From contig JBQGCL010000235.1 in the NCBI GenBank assembly GCA_052038485.1, forward strand, positions 1 to 13,227: 13,227 nucleotides of DNA. The letters run 5' to 3'. Origin of the DNA: JACVRW01 sp052038485. GTDB taxonomy: Bacteria > Actinomycetota > Thermoleophilia > Solirubrobacterales > Thermoleophilaceae. The notes under the pieces are model-generated. The model saw only the letters and a list, made by a program, of their open reading frames with translations. It did not search any database and was not told the DNA's origin. Below are positions 1-6,472 of the stretch, piece after piece. The first letter of the stretch is position 1, and every line of letters starts with the position of its first letter. The position numbers and the translations under genes were made by a program.

Positions 1-1146
1 GTCCAGGCCGGGGTGCGCGGTCACGATCGCCACGCAGTCGGGGTCCTCGGGCCACTCGCTGCGCAGGCCGAAGTCGGGCAGCTCGGGGACGAAGTCGTCG
101 TGGTAGGAGACCTCGGCGCCGCTCTCGCGCAGCAGCCGCAGTATCTTCAGCGCGGGCGACTCGCGCAGGTCGCCCACGCCCGGCTTGTAGGACACGCCGA
201 CGATCGCGACCCGCGACCCCTTCACCGCCTTGGCATGGTCGTTGAGCGCCCGCGCGATCCGGTCCACGCAGAAGTAGGGCATGCGCTGGTTGACCTCGCC
301 GGCGAGCTCGACGAACTCGGTCTGCATCTCGAACTCGCGCGCCCGCCACGCCAGGTAGAACGGGTCGACGGGCAGACAGTGGCCGCCCATCCCGGGCCCG
401 GGCTGGAAGGACATGAAGCCGTACGGCTTCGTGGCAGCGGCCTCGATCACCTCCCACACGTCGATCCCCATCCGGTCGCACAGGATCGCCAGCTCGTTGA
501 CGAGCGCGATGTTCACCGACCGGAAGATGTTCTCGAGCAGCTTCGTCAGCTCGGCCGACTCGGGCGTGGACACCTCGACCACCTGGTCACAGACCTCGGC
601 GTAGAGGTCGACCGCGCGGCGGCGGCACTCGTCGGTCAGCCCGCCCACGATCTTGGGCGTAGTGCGCAGCGTGTAGTCGGTGCGGCCGGGGTCGATGCGC
701 TCGGGCGAGAACGCCAGGTTGAAGTCGCGCCCGGCCGCCAGGCCGGACTCCTCGAGCAGCGGGCCGAAGCGCTCGCGCGTGGTGCCCGGGTAGGTCGTCG
801 ACTCGAGCACGACCAGCTGACCCCCCTGCAGCACGTTGGCCAGGGCGGTGCCGCTGTCGATCAGCGGCTGGAGGTCAGGCTCGCGGTTCGCGGTCAACGG
901 GGTCGGCACCGCCACGATCACCGCGTCGACCTTGGCGAGGTCGGCGTAGCGCGGGGAGGCGTGGAAGCGCTCCGAGATCGCCGTGAGCGTCTCGTCCGGC
1001 ACGTCCTCGATGTGCGACTTGCCCTGGTTCAGCGTGCCGACCACTCGCGCGTTGACGTCCACGCCAACCACGTCGTGGCCCGCCTCCGCAAACGCGACGA
1101 CGAGCGGCAGACCCACGTACCCCAGCCCGATTACCCCGATCTTCAT
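1..1146 (-). CDS. Nucleotide-sugar dehydrogenase (UDP-N-acetylhexosamine 6-dehydrogenase, WbpA/WecC type), 3' end cut by window edge
   Basis: NAD-dependent oxidation of C6 of a UDP-N-acetylhexosamine to the uronate, a cytosolic step in making surface-polysaccharide precursors. 382 residues are visible; the family usually has about 430, so the C-terminal end lies beyond the left edge. Seen: an N-terminal Rossmann motif GLGYVGLP (7-14), SPERIDPG (147-154), the conserved Lys in LTKLLEN (K202), and the active-site loop GPGMGGHCLPVDPFYL with catalytic Cys257. The form of that loop, with PVDPFYL, resembles WbpA/UDP-GlcNAc dehydrogenases more than E. coli WecC. The ATG at 1146 overlaps the stop of the epimerase gene as ATGA, so the two are probably translationally coupled. 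Family is certain; exact substrate (UDP-GlcNAc or UDP-ManNAc) is inference. Confidence 0.93.
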   Translation of the reverse strand, partial: MKIGVIGLGYVGLPLVVAFAEAGHDVVGVDVNARVVGTLNQGKSHIEDVPDETLTAISERFHASPRYADLAKVDAVIVAVPTPLTANREPDLQPLIDSGTALANVLQGGQLVVLESTTYPGTTRERFGPLLEESGLAAGRDFNLAFSPERIDPGRTDYTLRTTPKIVGGLTDECRRRAVDLYAEVCDQVVEVSTPESAELTKLLENIFRSVNIALVNELAILCDRMGIDVWEVIEAAATKPYGFMSFQPGPGMGGHCLPVDPFYLAWRAREFEMQTEFVELAGEVNQRMPYFCVDRIARALNDHAKAVKGSRVAIVGVSYKPGVGDLRESPALKILRLLRESGAEVSYHDDFVPELPDFGLRSEWPEDPDCVAIVTAHPGLD

Positions 1147-2219
1147 AGGCGCGCAGTGTAGGCCGAGACCGCGTCGCGGACTCGCTCGGCCGCCCGCCCG
1201 CCGCCGTACAGCTCGGGGCGCTCCGCGGGAGGCGTGCGCTCCACCGCAGCCGTGGCGGCTTCGGCGTCGAGATCGACCAAGACGTTCCAGCCCATCTCGA
1301 CTGTCTCGACCCATTCGGTCGTATCCCTTAGCGTCACGCAGGGGACGCCGAGCAGGTAGGCCTCCTTCTGCACGCCGCCGGAGTCGGTCACGATCGCGCG
1401 CGCGTGGCGGGCCAGCTCGAGGAAGTCGAGGTAGCCGAGCGGCGCCGCGAGCTTCACGCCGGCCAGCCGGTCGAGCAGCCCGGCCGCCCCGAGCCGGGCG
1501 CGCGTGCGCGGGTGGACCGGGAACACCACCGGCCCCGGCAGCGCCTCCACCAGCGCCACCAGCCGCTCGAGCCGTTCGGGATCGTCCACGTTGCCGGCCC
1601 GGTGGGCGGTCACGACCACGTACGAGCCCGGCTCGAGGCCCTGGTCGGCGACGATCGTCGAGCGGGCGGCGGCGATCTCGCGGAAGGCCAGCGACACGTC
1701 GGCCATGACGTCGCCGACCAGGTGCGCCTCCCCGCCCACGCCCTCGCGCGCGAGGTTGTCCAGGGCGGTCTGGGTCGAGCACAGCAGCAGGCTGCTTGCA
1801 TGGTCGGTCAGGACGCGGTTGAGCTCCTCGGGCATGGCCCGGTCGAACGAGCGCATGCCCGCCTCCACGTGACCGACCGGAACGCCGGCCTGCGCGGCCG
1901 CGAGCGCGCCCGCGAGCGTCGTGTTGGTGTCGCCGTAGACGAGCACGAGCTGGGGCTCGAGCTCCGCCAGCACCGACTCGAGCGCCGCCAGCATGCGGGC
2001 CGTCTGCGCCGTGTTGGAGCCCGAGCCGGCGCCCAGCTCGCGGTCGGGCGCAGGGATCCCCAGCTCGTCGAAGAACACCCGGGAGAGCTCGTCGTCGTAG
2101 TGCTGCCCGGTGTGCACCAGCAGCTCCTCGTGGCGCTCTCGGAGCAGGCGCGAGACCGCGGCGGCCTTCACGAACTGCGGCCGGTTACCGACGATCGTGA
2201 CAATTCGCACCGAATTCAT
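1143..2219 (-). CDS. wecB: UDP-N-acetylglucosamine 2-epimerase, non-hydrolysing
   Basis: Interconverts UDP-GlcNAc and UDP-ManNAc (or a related UDP-sugar) in the cytosol. The 358 residues match family length. Seen: N-terminal GNRPQFVKAA (11-20), HTGQHYD (36-42), YGDTNTTLAGA with D97, HVEAGMRSF with E119, the PEELNRVLTDH block with E131, AHRAGN with H206, and the C-terminal TDSGGVQKEA nucleotide-binding block. D97, E119, E131 and H206 line up with the known acid/base and substrate residues of WecB. The RPQF start and HTGQHYD are closer to the WbpI-like branch than to E. coli WecB (which has TRPEAIK). It is the first gene of a pair with the dehydrogenase, joined by ATGA. No clear Shine-Dalgarno precedes the ATG, so the leader may be very short. 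The symbol is by family; the substrate may differ. Confidence 0.93.
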   Translation of the reverse strand: MNSVRIVTIVGNRPQFVKAAAVSRLLRERHEELLVHTGQHYDDELSRVFFDELGIPAPDRELGAGSGSNTAQTARMLAALESVLAELEPQLVLVYGDTNTTLAGALAAAQAGVPVGHVEAGMRSFDRAMPEELNRVLTDHASSLLLCSTQTALDNLAREGVGGEAHLVGDVMADVSLAFREIAAARSTIVADQGLEPGSYVVVTAHRAGNVDDPERLERLVALVEALPGPVVFPVHPRTRARLGAAGLLDRLAGVKLAAPLGYLDFLELARHARAIVTDSGGVQKEAYLLGVPCVTLRDTTEWVETVEMGWNVLVDLDAEAATAAVERTPPAERPELYGGGRAAERVRDAVSAYTARL

Positions 2220-2245
2220 GAATCGCGCGTAGGATGGACATTCGT

Positions 2246-2356
2246 ATGACCAAGGTGCTCGAAGGCGCGCTCGGATTGGCGGCGGACGTCGCCCGCCACG
2301 TGGCCTGGTTCGTCCAGCATCAGGTTCAGCCGAGCCCGCGCGAGCGCGACGGCTAG
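2246..2356 (+). CDS. Possible small protein, 36 residues, unknown function
   Basis: A short open frame fills the gap between the divergent epimerase gene and the convergent aminotransferase gene. The product starts MTKVLEGALGLAADVARHVA and continues WFVQHQV before a charged, proline-containing tail; residues about 3-27 could form one amphipathic helix. Nearly all third codon positions are G or C, as in the real genes here. A TAGGAT hexamer (2230-2235) sits 10 bp before the ATG and could be a -10 element; the same bases contain AGGA, which could be read as a distant ribosome site. An in-frame ATG at 2234 would add four residues. The stop overlaps the aminotransferase stop by 4 bp on opposite strands. 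I do not recognise the protein. Chance openness in GC-rich DNA is a real alternative. Confidence 0.35.
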   Translation: MTKVLEGALGLAADVARHVAWFVQHQVQPSPRERDG

Positions 2357-3171
2357 CGGACCCGCTCCAGCTCCGCTTCCACGTGGGCGCGGAACGCCGC
2401 GGCGGCCTCGCGGGTGCGCGGTCCCTCCTCGAACTCCGTGTCCTCGATCGCCCCGATCGACTGCACCTCGCGGATCGTGGACGCCAGGAACGCCTCGCTC
2501 GCCTGCATCAGCGCCTCGAGCGGGCAGGGCCGCTCGACCGCCTCGACCAGCACCATCAGCCGGTCGCGTGTGATCGAGGCGAGGATGTGCTCGTCCAGCG
2601 GAGGCGTGCAGAGCGCGCCGTCGGCGTCGACCCAGAACAGCGACGAGGTCGGTGCCTCGAGCGCGCGGCCGTGCGGCGTGACCAGCAGCGCCTCGTCGAA
2701 GCCGCGCTCCTGAGCCAGGCGCGTGGTGAGCATGTTCGCCCCGTAGGAGAGCGACTTGACGCCGTCGAGCACGCGCGTTGGGGCGTAGGTCACGATCCCG
2801 AGCCGCACCCCCGCGGGCTTTGGCGGGGCCGGCTCGGTCAGCAGCAGTCGGCGGCCACCGCGGGTGATCACGATCCGCAGCGAGCCGTCGAACTCGCTTC
2901 CGCCGCGGCTGGCCAGCAGCTCCGGTATTTCGCTCTCCAGCTCGCTTCGGAAGACGTCGGGCAGGCGAAGGTTCGCCCCCGAACGCTCCAGGCGGTCGAG
3001 GTGGTCGGCCAGCGCGAAGGCGGTGCCGTCGTAGACGCGGATCACCTCGAACACCCCGTCGCCGCGCAGCAGCCCCTCGTCGGTGGCGGGGATCGTGAGC
3101 TCCTCGGCGGGCGCGATTCGCCCGTCGAGTGAGCCCAGCTCGGCCGTCGTCAAGGCGGTGTCGTCTGCCAT
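2353..3171 (-). CDS. Class IV (branched-chain-type) PLP aminotransferase or aminodeoxychorismate lyase
   Basis: A 272-residue PLP enzyme of fold type IV. Seen: GDGVFEVIRVYDG (37-49), the PLP-lysine region VKSLSYGANML with K139, GFDEALLV, the Glu of EAPTSSLFWV (E172) where the family has E-x-x-SN-F, and the phosphate-binding stretch HILASITRD (195-203). These fit both branched-chain/D-amino-acid aminotransferases and 4-amino-4-deoxychorismate lyase (PabC); the sequence alone does not decide. No pabA/pabB or ilv/leu gene is nearby to help. I chose the ATG at 3171: a longer in-frame ATG at 3219 would add 16 residues outside the conserved domain and push into the gntR promoter. There is no Shine-Dalgarno; a weak CAAGAT lies 6 bp upstream of the ATG. 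It is transcribed away from the gntR gene. Confidence 0.88.
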   Translation of the reverse strand: MADDTALTTAELGSLDGRIAPAEELTIPATDEGLLRGDGVFEVIRVYDGTAFALADHLDRLERSGANLRLPDVFRSELESEIPELLASRGGSEFDGSLRIVITRGGRRLLLTEPAPPKPAGVRLGIVTYAPTRVLDGVKSLSYGANMLTTRLAQERGFDEALLVTPHGRALEAPTSSLFWVDADGALCTPPLDEHILASITRDRLMVLVEAVERPCPLEALMQASEAFLASTIREVQSIGAIEDTEFEEGPRTREAAAAFRAHVEAELERVR

Positions 3172-3204
3172 GCGGGGATCTTGCCAGACCTCGCCCGGAA
3201 CGCC

Positions 3205-3233
3205 GTGACGCTCTCCCAACCTGCTTGTATGCT
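3205..3233 (+). promoter_or_regulatory. Promoter of the gntR-pdhAB unit, leaderless type
   Basis: GTGACG (3205-3210) and TATGCT (3228-3233) are separated by exactly 17 bp and each matches four of six bases of the sigma70-type consensus. The ATG of gntR starts 8 bp after the -10 element, so transcription would begin at or within a base or two of the start codon, giving a leaderless mRNA. TTGTATGC (3225-3232) overlaps the -10 and could be a half-site for GntR autoregulation, but I see no matching second arm. Confidence 0.55.
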
Positions 3234-3240
3234 AGTCGAC

Positions 3241-3942
3241 ATGCGCATCCACCTCAGTGATCGAGCCAGCGGTGGGTCGGCCCGGGATCAGGTCTACGTC
3301 GCGCTGCGGGAGGGAATCGTCTCCGCCGAGCTGGAGCCCGGCCGCCGGTTGTCCGAGAACGAGCTGGCCGAGGCGCTCGGCGTCAGCCGCACCCCCGTGC
3401 GCGAGGCGCTCGTGCGCCTGCGCGACGAGCGGCTGGTGGCGATCGTGCCCCAGCTCGGCACGTTCGTGACGCTGATCAGCACCGACGCGGTCGCCGACGC
3501 CGCCTTCGTCCGCGAGGCGCTCGAGTGCAGCGCCATCCGCCTGGCCACCGAACGCGCGACCGACCGCGAGCTCGAGGAGCTCCAGGCCAACCTCGCGGCG
3601 CAGGACCGCGCCGAGGAGACCGGCGACACCGAGGCCTTCGACCGCCTCGACGAGGCGCTGCACCGCACGCTCTGCGAGCTCAGTGGCCGCGAGATCGCCT
3701 GGTCGCTCAGCCGCCGCGCCAACGGTCACCTCGACCGGGTCCGCCGGCTCAGTCTGCCGGAGCCCGGCTATCTGGGCGAGATGGTCGCCGAGCACCGCGC
3801 CGTCGTGGCGGCCGTTGCCGACCACGACCCGGACGCCGCCGAGACCGCGCTGCGCCACCACCTGCGCATGGTCCTGTCGAGCCTGCCGAGCATCCGGGCC
3901 GCGCACCCCGACTACTTCGAGGAGGCAACCGATGGCGGTTAG
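3241..3942 (+). CDS. GntR family transcriptional regulator, FCD (FadR) subfamily
   Basis: DNA-binding regulator of 233 residues. An N-terminal winged helix-turn-helix covers about residues 14-78, with the signature LSENELAEALGVSRTPVREAL (37-57). The C-terminal all-helical FCD domain follows. D137, H141, H185 and H206/H207 are placed as the metal or ligand site of this subfamily, which senses small carboxylic acids. The last 11 bp overlap the start of the E1 alpha gene, so it is almost certainly co-transcribed with the dehydrogenase genes and probably controls them, in a way comparable to PdhR of E. coli, also an FCD GntR protein. The start at 3241 is preferred: the in-frame ATG at 3229 lies inside the -10 hexamer, and TTG 3181 lies upstream of the promoter. 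The ligand (pyruvate or another acid) is inference. Confidence 0.93.
   Translation: MRIHLSDRASGGSARDQVYVALREGIVSAELEPGRRLSENELAEALGVSRTPVREALVRLRDERLVAIVPQLGTFVTLISTDAVADAAFVREALECSAIRLATERATDRELEELQANLAAQDRAEETGDTEAFDRLDEALHRTLCELSGREIAWSLSRRANGHLDRVRRLSLPEPGYLGEMVAEHRAVVAAVADHDPDAAETALRHHLRMVLSSLPSIRAAHPDYFEEATDGG
3921..3925 (+). promoter_or_regulatory. Ribosome binding site of the E1 alpha gene
   Basis: GGAGG, 6 bp before ATG 3932 and inside the end of the gntR frame. It is one of the few clear Shine-Dalgarno sites in the window and fixes the E1 alpha start. Confidence 0.75.
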
Positions 3943-5002
3943 CGAGGCCGCCCCGGTTCGAGTACCCCCCGCGGTCCGCCGCGAGCTCTACGAGCTGATG
4001 GTGCTCAGCCGGGTCTTCGAGACCGAGGCGGAGCGCCAGTACAAGGCGGCGCGCATCGGGGGCTACTGCCACCTGTCCTCCGGTCAGGAGGCGACCACGG
4101 TCGGCGCGGTCCACGCGCTCGAGCCGGAGGACCTGCTCGTGACCGGCTACCGCTGCCACGGCTTCGCGCTCGCGCGCGGGGTGTCGCCGGAGGCGGCGAT
4201 GGCCGAGCTGTTCGGCCGCGCCGGCGGGTGCGCCCACGGACGCGGCGGGTCGATGCACCTGCTCGACGTGGAGCACGGCTTCTACGGCGGCTGGGGCATC
4301 GTCGCCGGCCAGCTTCCGGTGGCCACCGGGCTGGCCCTCGCACTGGTCCGCCAGGGGCGGCCGCAGGCGGTGCTCTGCGAGCTCGGCGACGGCGCCGTGA
4401 ACATGGGCGCCTGGCACGAGGCGCTCAACCTCGCGGCGCTCTGGGAGCTGCCGATCGTCTTCCTGGTCGTCAACAACGAGTACGGGATGGGCACGTCCGT
4501 GGGCCGCGCATCCGCCGAGCCCGAGCTGTGGCGTCGCGCGGGCGCCCACCGCATGCATGGCGAGCGCATCGACGGCGACGACCTCGACGTCGTGCTCGAG
4601 GCCGCCGACCGCCTCATGCGCGCGGCCCGGGAGGACCGCCGCCCGGCGGTGCTCGAGGCGATCACGTACCGCTACCGCGGCCACTCGGTCGCCGACGCGG
4701 GGCTCGCCTACCGCACCAGGGACGAGATCGAGGCGCGCCAAGCGCTCGATCCGATCGCGCGCGTGCGCGCGCAGCTGCTGACGGAGGGCCTGAGCGAGGA
4801 CGAACTGGACGACCTCGACGACGCCGCGGTGGCGCGCGTCGACGCGGCCGTCGAGTACGCGCTCGCCAGCCCCGAGCCGGACGCCGGCGAACTGGCCGCC
4901 GGGATGCACGCGGCCGGCAGCGCGGCCCAGTTCGCCCCGATGCGGTTCGGCAGCCCGTTCGGCGAGGAGGAGCTGACCTTCGACGCGGGGCTGGGCGAAT
5001 GA
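3932..5002 (+). CDS. pdhA: Pyruvate dehydrogenase-type E1 component, alpha subunit (TPP-dependent)
   Basis: With the beta subunit it decarboxylates a 2-oxoacid and passes the acyl group to a lipoyl E2. 356 residues, normal for the family. Seen: YRCHGFALARG, GRGGSMHLLD, FYGGWGIVAGQ, and the TPP/Mg motif GDG (152-154) followed after 26 residues by NN (181-182), then EYGMGTSV. These blocks follow pyruvate-type E1 alpha closely. In the phosphorylation-loop region TYRYRGHSVADAGLAYRT, S252 matches mammalian site 1, while the positions of the other two serines are Ala (254 and 259); this is probably of no regulatory meaning in a bacterium. It overlaps gntR by 11 bp and the beta gene by ATGA. Acetoin or branched-chain 2-oxoacid dehydrogenase E1 is the alternative; no E2 gene is here to decide. 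Confidence 0.92.
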   Translation: MAVSEAAPVRVPPAVRRELYELMVLSRVFETEAERQYKAARIGGYCHLSSGQEATTVGAVHALEPEDLLVTGYRCHGFALARGVSPEAAMAELFGRAGGCAHGRGGSMHLLDVEHGFYGGWGIVAGQLPVATGLALALVRQGRPQAVLCELGDGAVNMGAWHEALNLAALWELPIVFLVVNNEYGMGTSVGRASAEPELWRRAGAHRMHGERIDGDDLDVVLEAADRLMRAAREDRRPAVLEAITYRYRGHSVADAGLAYRTRDEIEARQALDPIARVRAQLLTEGLSEDELDDLDDAAVARVDAAVEYALASPEPDAGELAAGMHAAGSAAQFAPMRFGSPFGEEELTFDAGLGE

Positions 5003-6006
5003 GCGCCGTCGCGGAGCGCACCGAGGTCATGACCTACCGCGAGGCGCTGCGACTGGCCCTGTCCGAGGAGCTCGCGCGCGACGACCGCGTCTTCGTGATG
5101 GGCGAGGAGGTCGGCCTGTTCGACGGCTCCTACAAGGTGACTGCGGGGCTGATGGAGGCCTTCGGGCCCGACCGCATCCGCGACACGCCGATCTCCGAGG
5201 AGGGCTTCGTGGGCGCCGGCGTCGGCGCCGCGATGCTCGGCGAGCGGCCGGTCGTCGAGATCATGACGATCAACTTCCTCCTGGTCGCGATGGACCAGGT
5301 GATCAACCACGCCGCCAAGGTCGGTGCGATGTTCGGCGGCGAGGTGCGCTGCCCGCTCGTGATCCGGACGCCCAACGGAGCGGGCAACCAGCTCACGGCA
5401 CAGCACTCGCAGTCCTTCGACGGCTGGTTCGCCGGCACGCCCGGGCTCAAGGTGGTGGCGCCCGCAACGCCGGCGGACGCCAAGGGGCTGCTGAAGGCCG
5501 CCATTCGCGACGACGACCCGGTGCTCGTGATCGAGAACCTGCCGATCTACAAGCAGAAGGGCGAGGTCCCGCTCGACCCGGACTTCGTGACGCCGATCGG
5601 GCGGGCGCGGGTCGCCCGGCGCGGCAGCGACCTGACGATCGTGGCCCACTCGTACGCGGTCGTCCGGGCGCTCGCGGTCGCCGCGCGGCTGGAGGCGTCG
5701 CACGGCGTGTCGATCGAGGTGATCGACCTGCGCTCGCTGCGCCCGCTCGACATGGAGACCGTGGTGGGCTCGGTGGCCCGCACCAGCCGGGCGCTCTGCG
5801 TCGAGGAGGGCTGGGCGAGCTACGGCGTGACCGCCGAGCTGACGGCGCGCATCCAGAAGGCGTGCTTCGACGAGCTGGACGCCCCGGTCGAGCGGGTCGG
5901 GATGGCCGAGGTGCCGCTGCCGTACGCGAAGAGCCTCGAGCACGCCGCGATGCCGAACGAGGATCGCATCGCGGCAGCCGCCCTCGCCACCATCGGCATC
6001 GCGTAG
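4999..6006 (+). CDS. pdhB: Pyruvate dehydrogenase-type E1 component, beta subunit
   Basis: Partner of the preceding gene in an alpha2beta2 E1. 335 residues. Seen: the N-terminal MTYREALRLALSEEL, GEEVGLFDGSYKVTAGL, DTPISEEGFVGAGVGAAM (TPP-contact region), DQVINHAAK, GAGNQLTAQHSQSFDGWF, GLKVVAPATPADAKGLLKAAI, and the C-terminal transketolase domain with IEVIDLRSLRPLD and VEEGW. The pattern follows E1 beta of pyruvate dehydrogenase. The start ATG at 4999 overlaps the alpha stop as ATGA, implying coupled translation and equal output. The gene usually found next, the lipoyl E2, is absent; only 19 bp separate it from a CBS-domain gene. Specificity for pyruvate is inference from the close block match. 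Confidence 0.92.
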   Translation: MSAVAERTEVMTYREALRLALSEELARDDRVFVMGEEVGLFDGSYKVTAGLMEAFGPDRIRDTPISEEGFVGAGVGAAMLGERPVVEIMTINFLLVAMDQVINHAAKVGAMFGGEVRCPLVIRTPNGAGNQLTAQHSQSFDGWFAGTPGLKVVAPATPADAKGLLKAAIRDDDPVLVIENLPIYKQKGEVPLDPDFVTPIGRARVARRGSDLTIVAHSYAVVRALAVAARLEASHGVSIEVIDLRSLRPLDMETVVGSVARTSRALCVEEGWASYGVTAELTARIQKACFDELDAPVERVGMAEVPLPYAKSLEHAAMPNEDRIAAAALATIGIA

Positions 6007-6010
6007 TCCG

Positions 6011-6016
6011 TACAGT
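6011..6016 (+). promoter_or_regulatory. Possible -10 element before the CBS-domain gene
   Basis: TACAGT fits the TAnnnT form and ends 9 bp before ATG 6026, the same layout as at gntR. No convincing -35 lies 17-18 bp upstream (the bases there are inside the end of the E1 beta gene). It may be an internal promoter giving a nearly leaderless mRNA, or chance. Confidence 0.3.
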
Positions 6017-6025
6017 TCGCTGCAC

Positions 6026-6415
6026 ATGCCGCAGGCTCGCCGGCACATGTCGCGGGACCTCCTCTCCGTGGAGCCCACGCTGCCCCTGACCGAGGTCGCC
6101 CAGCGCATGGTCGCCAAGGACGTGGGCGCGGTGCTCGTGACCGAGGGAAAGGAGCTCGTCGGGATCCTCACCGAGCGCGACGTGCTGCGTGCGGTCGCGC
6201 GCGGAATCGAGCCGAGCACCACCGTCGCCGACTGGATGACGCGCGACCCCGAGACGCTCGAGTCGGACGAGTCGATCGAGCACGCCGCCGTGCTGATGAT
6301 CCACGGCGGCTTCCGCCACCTGCCGGTGACGGAGGGCGGCGACATCGTCGGCATGCTCTCGATCCGGGACCTGATGCGAGTGGTGCTCGAAGACACGGTG
6401 CCGCGAGGCGCGTAG
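6026..6415 (+). CDS. Two-CBS-domain protein
   Basis: A 129-residue protein made almost only of a Bateman pair: CBS 1 about residues 7-60 (SVEPTLPLTEVAQRM, VGAVLV, LVGILTERDVLRAV) and CBS 2 about residues 67-125 (VADWMTRDPETLESDESI, RHLPVTEGGDIVGMLSIRDL). TERD and SIRD are the usual nucleotide-ribose contact spots. CBS pairs generally bind adenosine nucleotides and act as energy or ligand sensors. No effector domain is attached, so it would have to act through a partner. It follows the E1 beta gene by 19 bp on the same strand, so it may share the transcript or use its own promoter. ATG 6047 is a possible shorter start; it would remove seven residues but spare the domain. Link to the dehydrogenase is inference. 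Confidence 0.88.
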   Translation: MPQARRHMSRDLLSVEPTLPLTEVAQRMVAKDVGAVLVTEGKELVGILTERDVLRAVARGIEPSTTVADWMTRDPETLESDESIEHAAVLMIHGGFRHLPVTEGGDIVGMLSIRDLMRVVLEDTVPRGA

Positions 6416-6420
6416 CGCCT
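6406..6420 (+). repeat. Short perfect hairpin over the CBS gene stop codon
   Basis: AGGCGC-GTA-GCGCCT: six paired bases with a 3-nt loop, spanning the TAG stop (6413-6415). No T-run follows, so it is not a standard intrinsic terminator; it could stabilise the 3' end or slow the ribosome. Confidence 0.35.
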
Positions 6421-6430
6421 GCCGGGCAAA

Positions 6431-6453
6431 TTGGGCTAAGCCTCCCCGCCCAA
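6431..6453 (+). repeat. Inverted repeat in the gap before the degenerate GGDEF gene
   Basis: TTGGGC (6431-6436) and GCCCAA (6448-6453) are perfect 6-bp arms around an 11-bp loop. It lies in the 57-bp gap between the CBS and GGDEF-like genes, the longest gap in this plus-strand run. It could be a weak hairpin, an operator, or chance; no T-run follows. Confidence 0.3.
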
Positions 6454-6472
6454 ACTGTCGATTACTGGACGT

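Noticed and set aside
13..1161. A long plus-strand open frame opposite the dehydrogenase gene
   Set aside because: Its translation is Arg/His/Gly-rich with no family motif, while the minus strand gives a textbook nucleotide-sugar dehydrogenase. It is an antisense shadow caused by high GC at third positions.
2214..2223. ATTCATGAAT perfect 10-bp palindrome over the epimerase start codon
   Set aside because: Short, does not extend beyond 10 bp, and is centred on the start codon itself; most likely chance.
3172..3219. Longer start (ATG 3219) for the aminotransferase
   Set aside because: The added 16 residues are not part of the conserved fold and would overlap the -35/-10 region of the gntR promoter.
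3225..3246. TTGTATGC...GACATGC as a GntR operator
   Set aside because: Only a direct repeat of ATGC and a GTCGAC palindrome are present; no convincing inverted repeat, so I list it only as a remark on the promoter.
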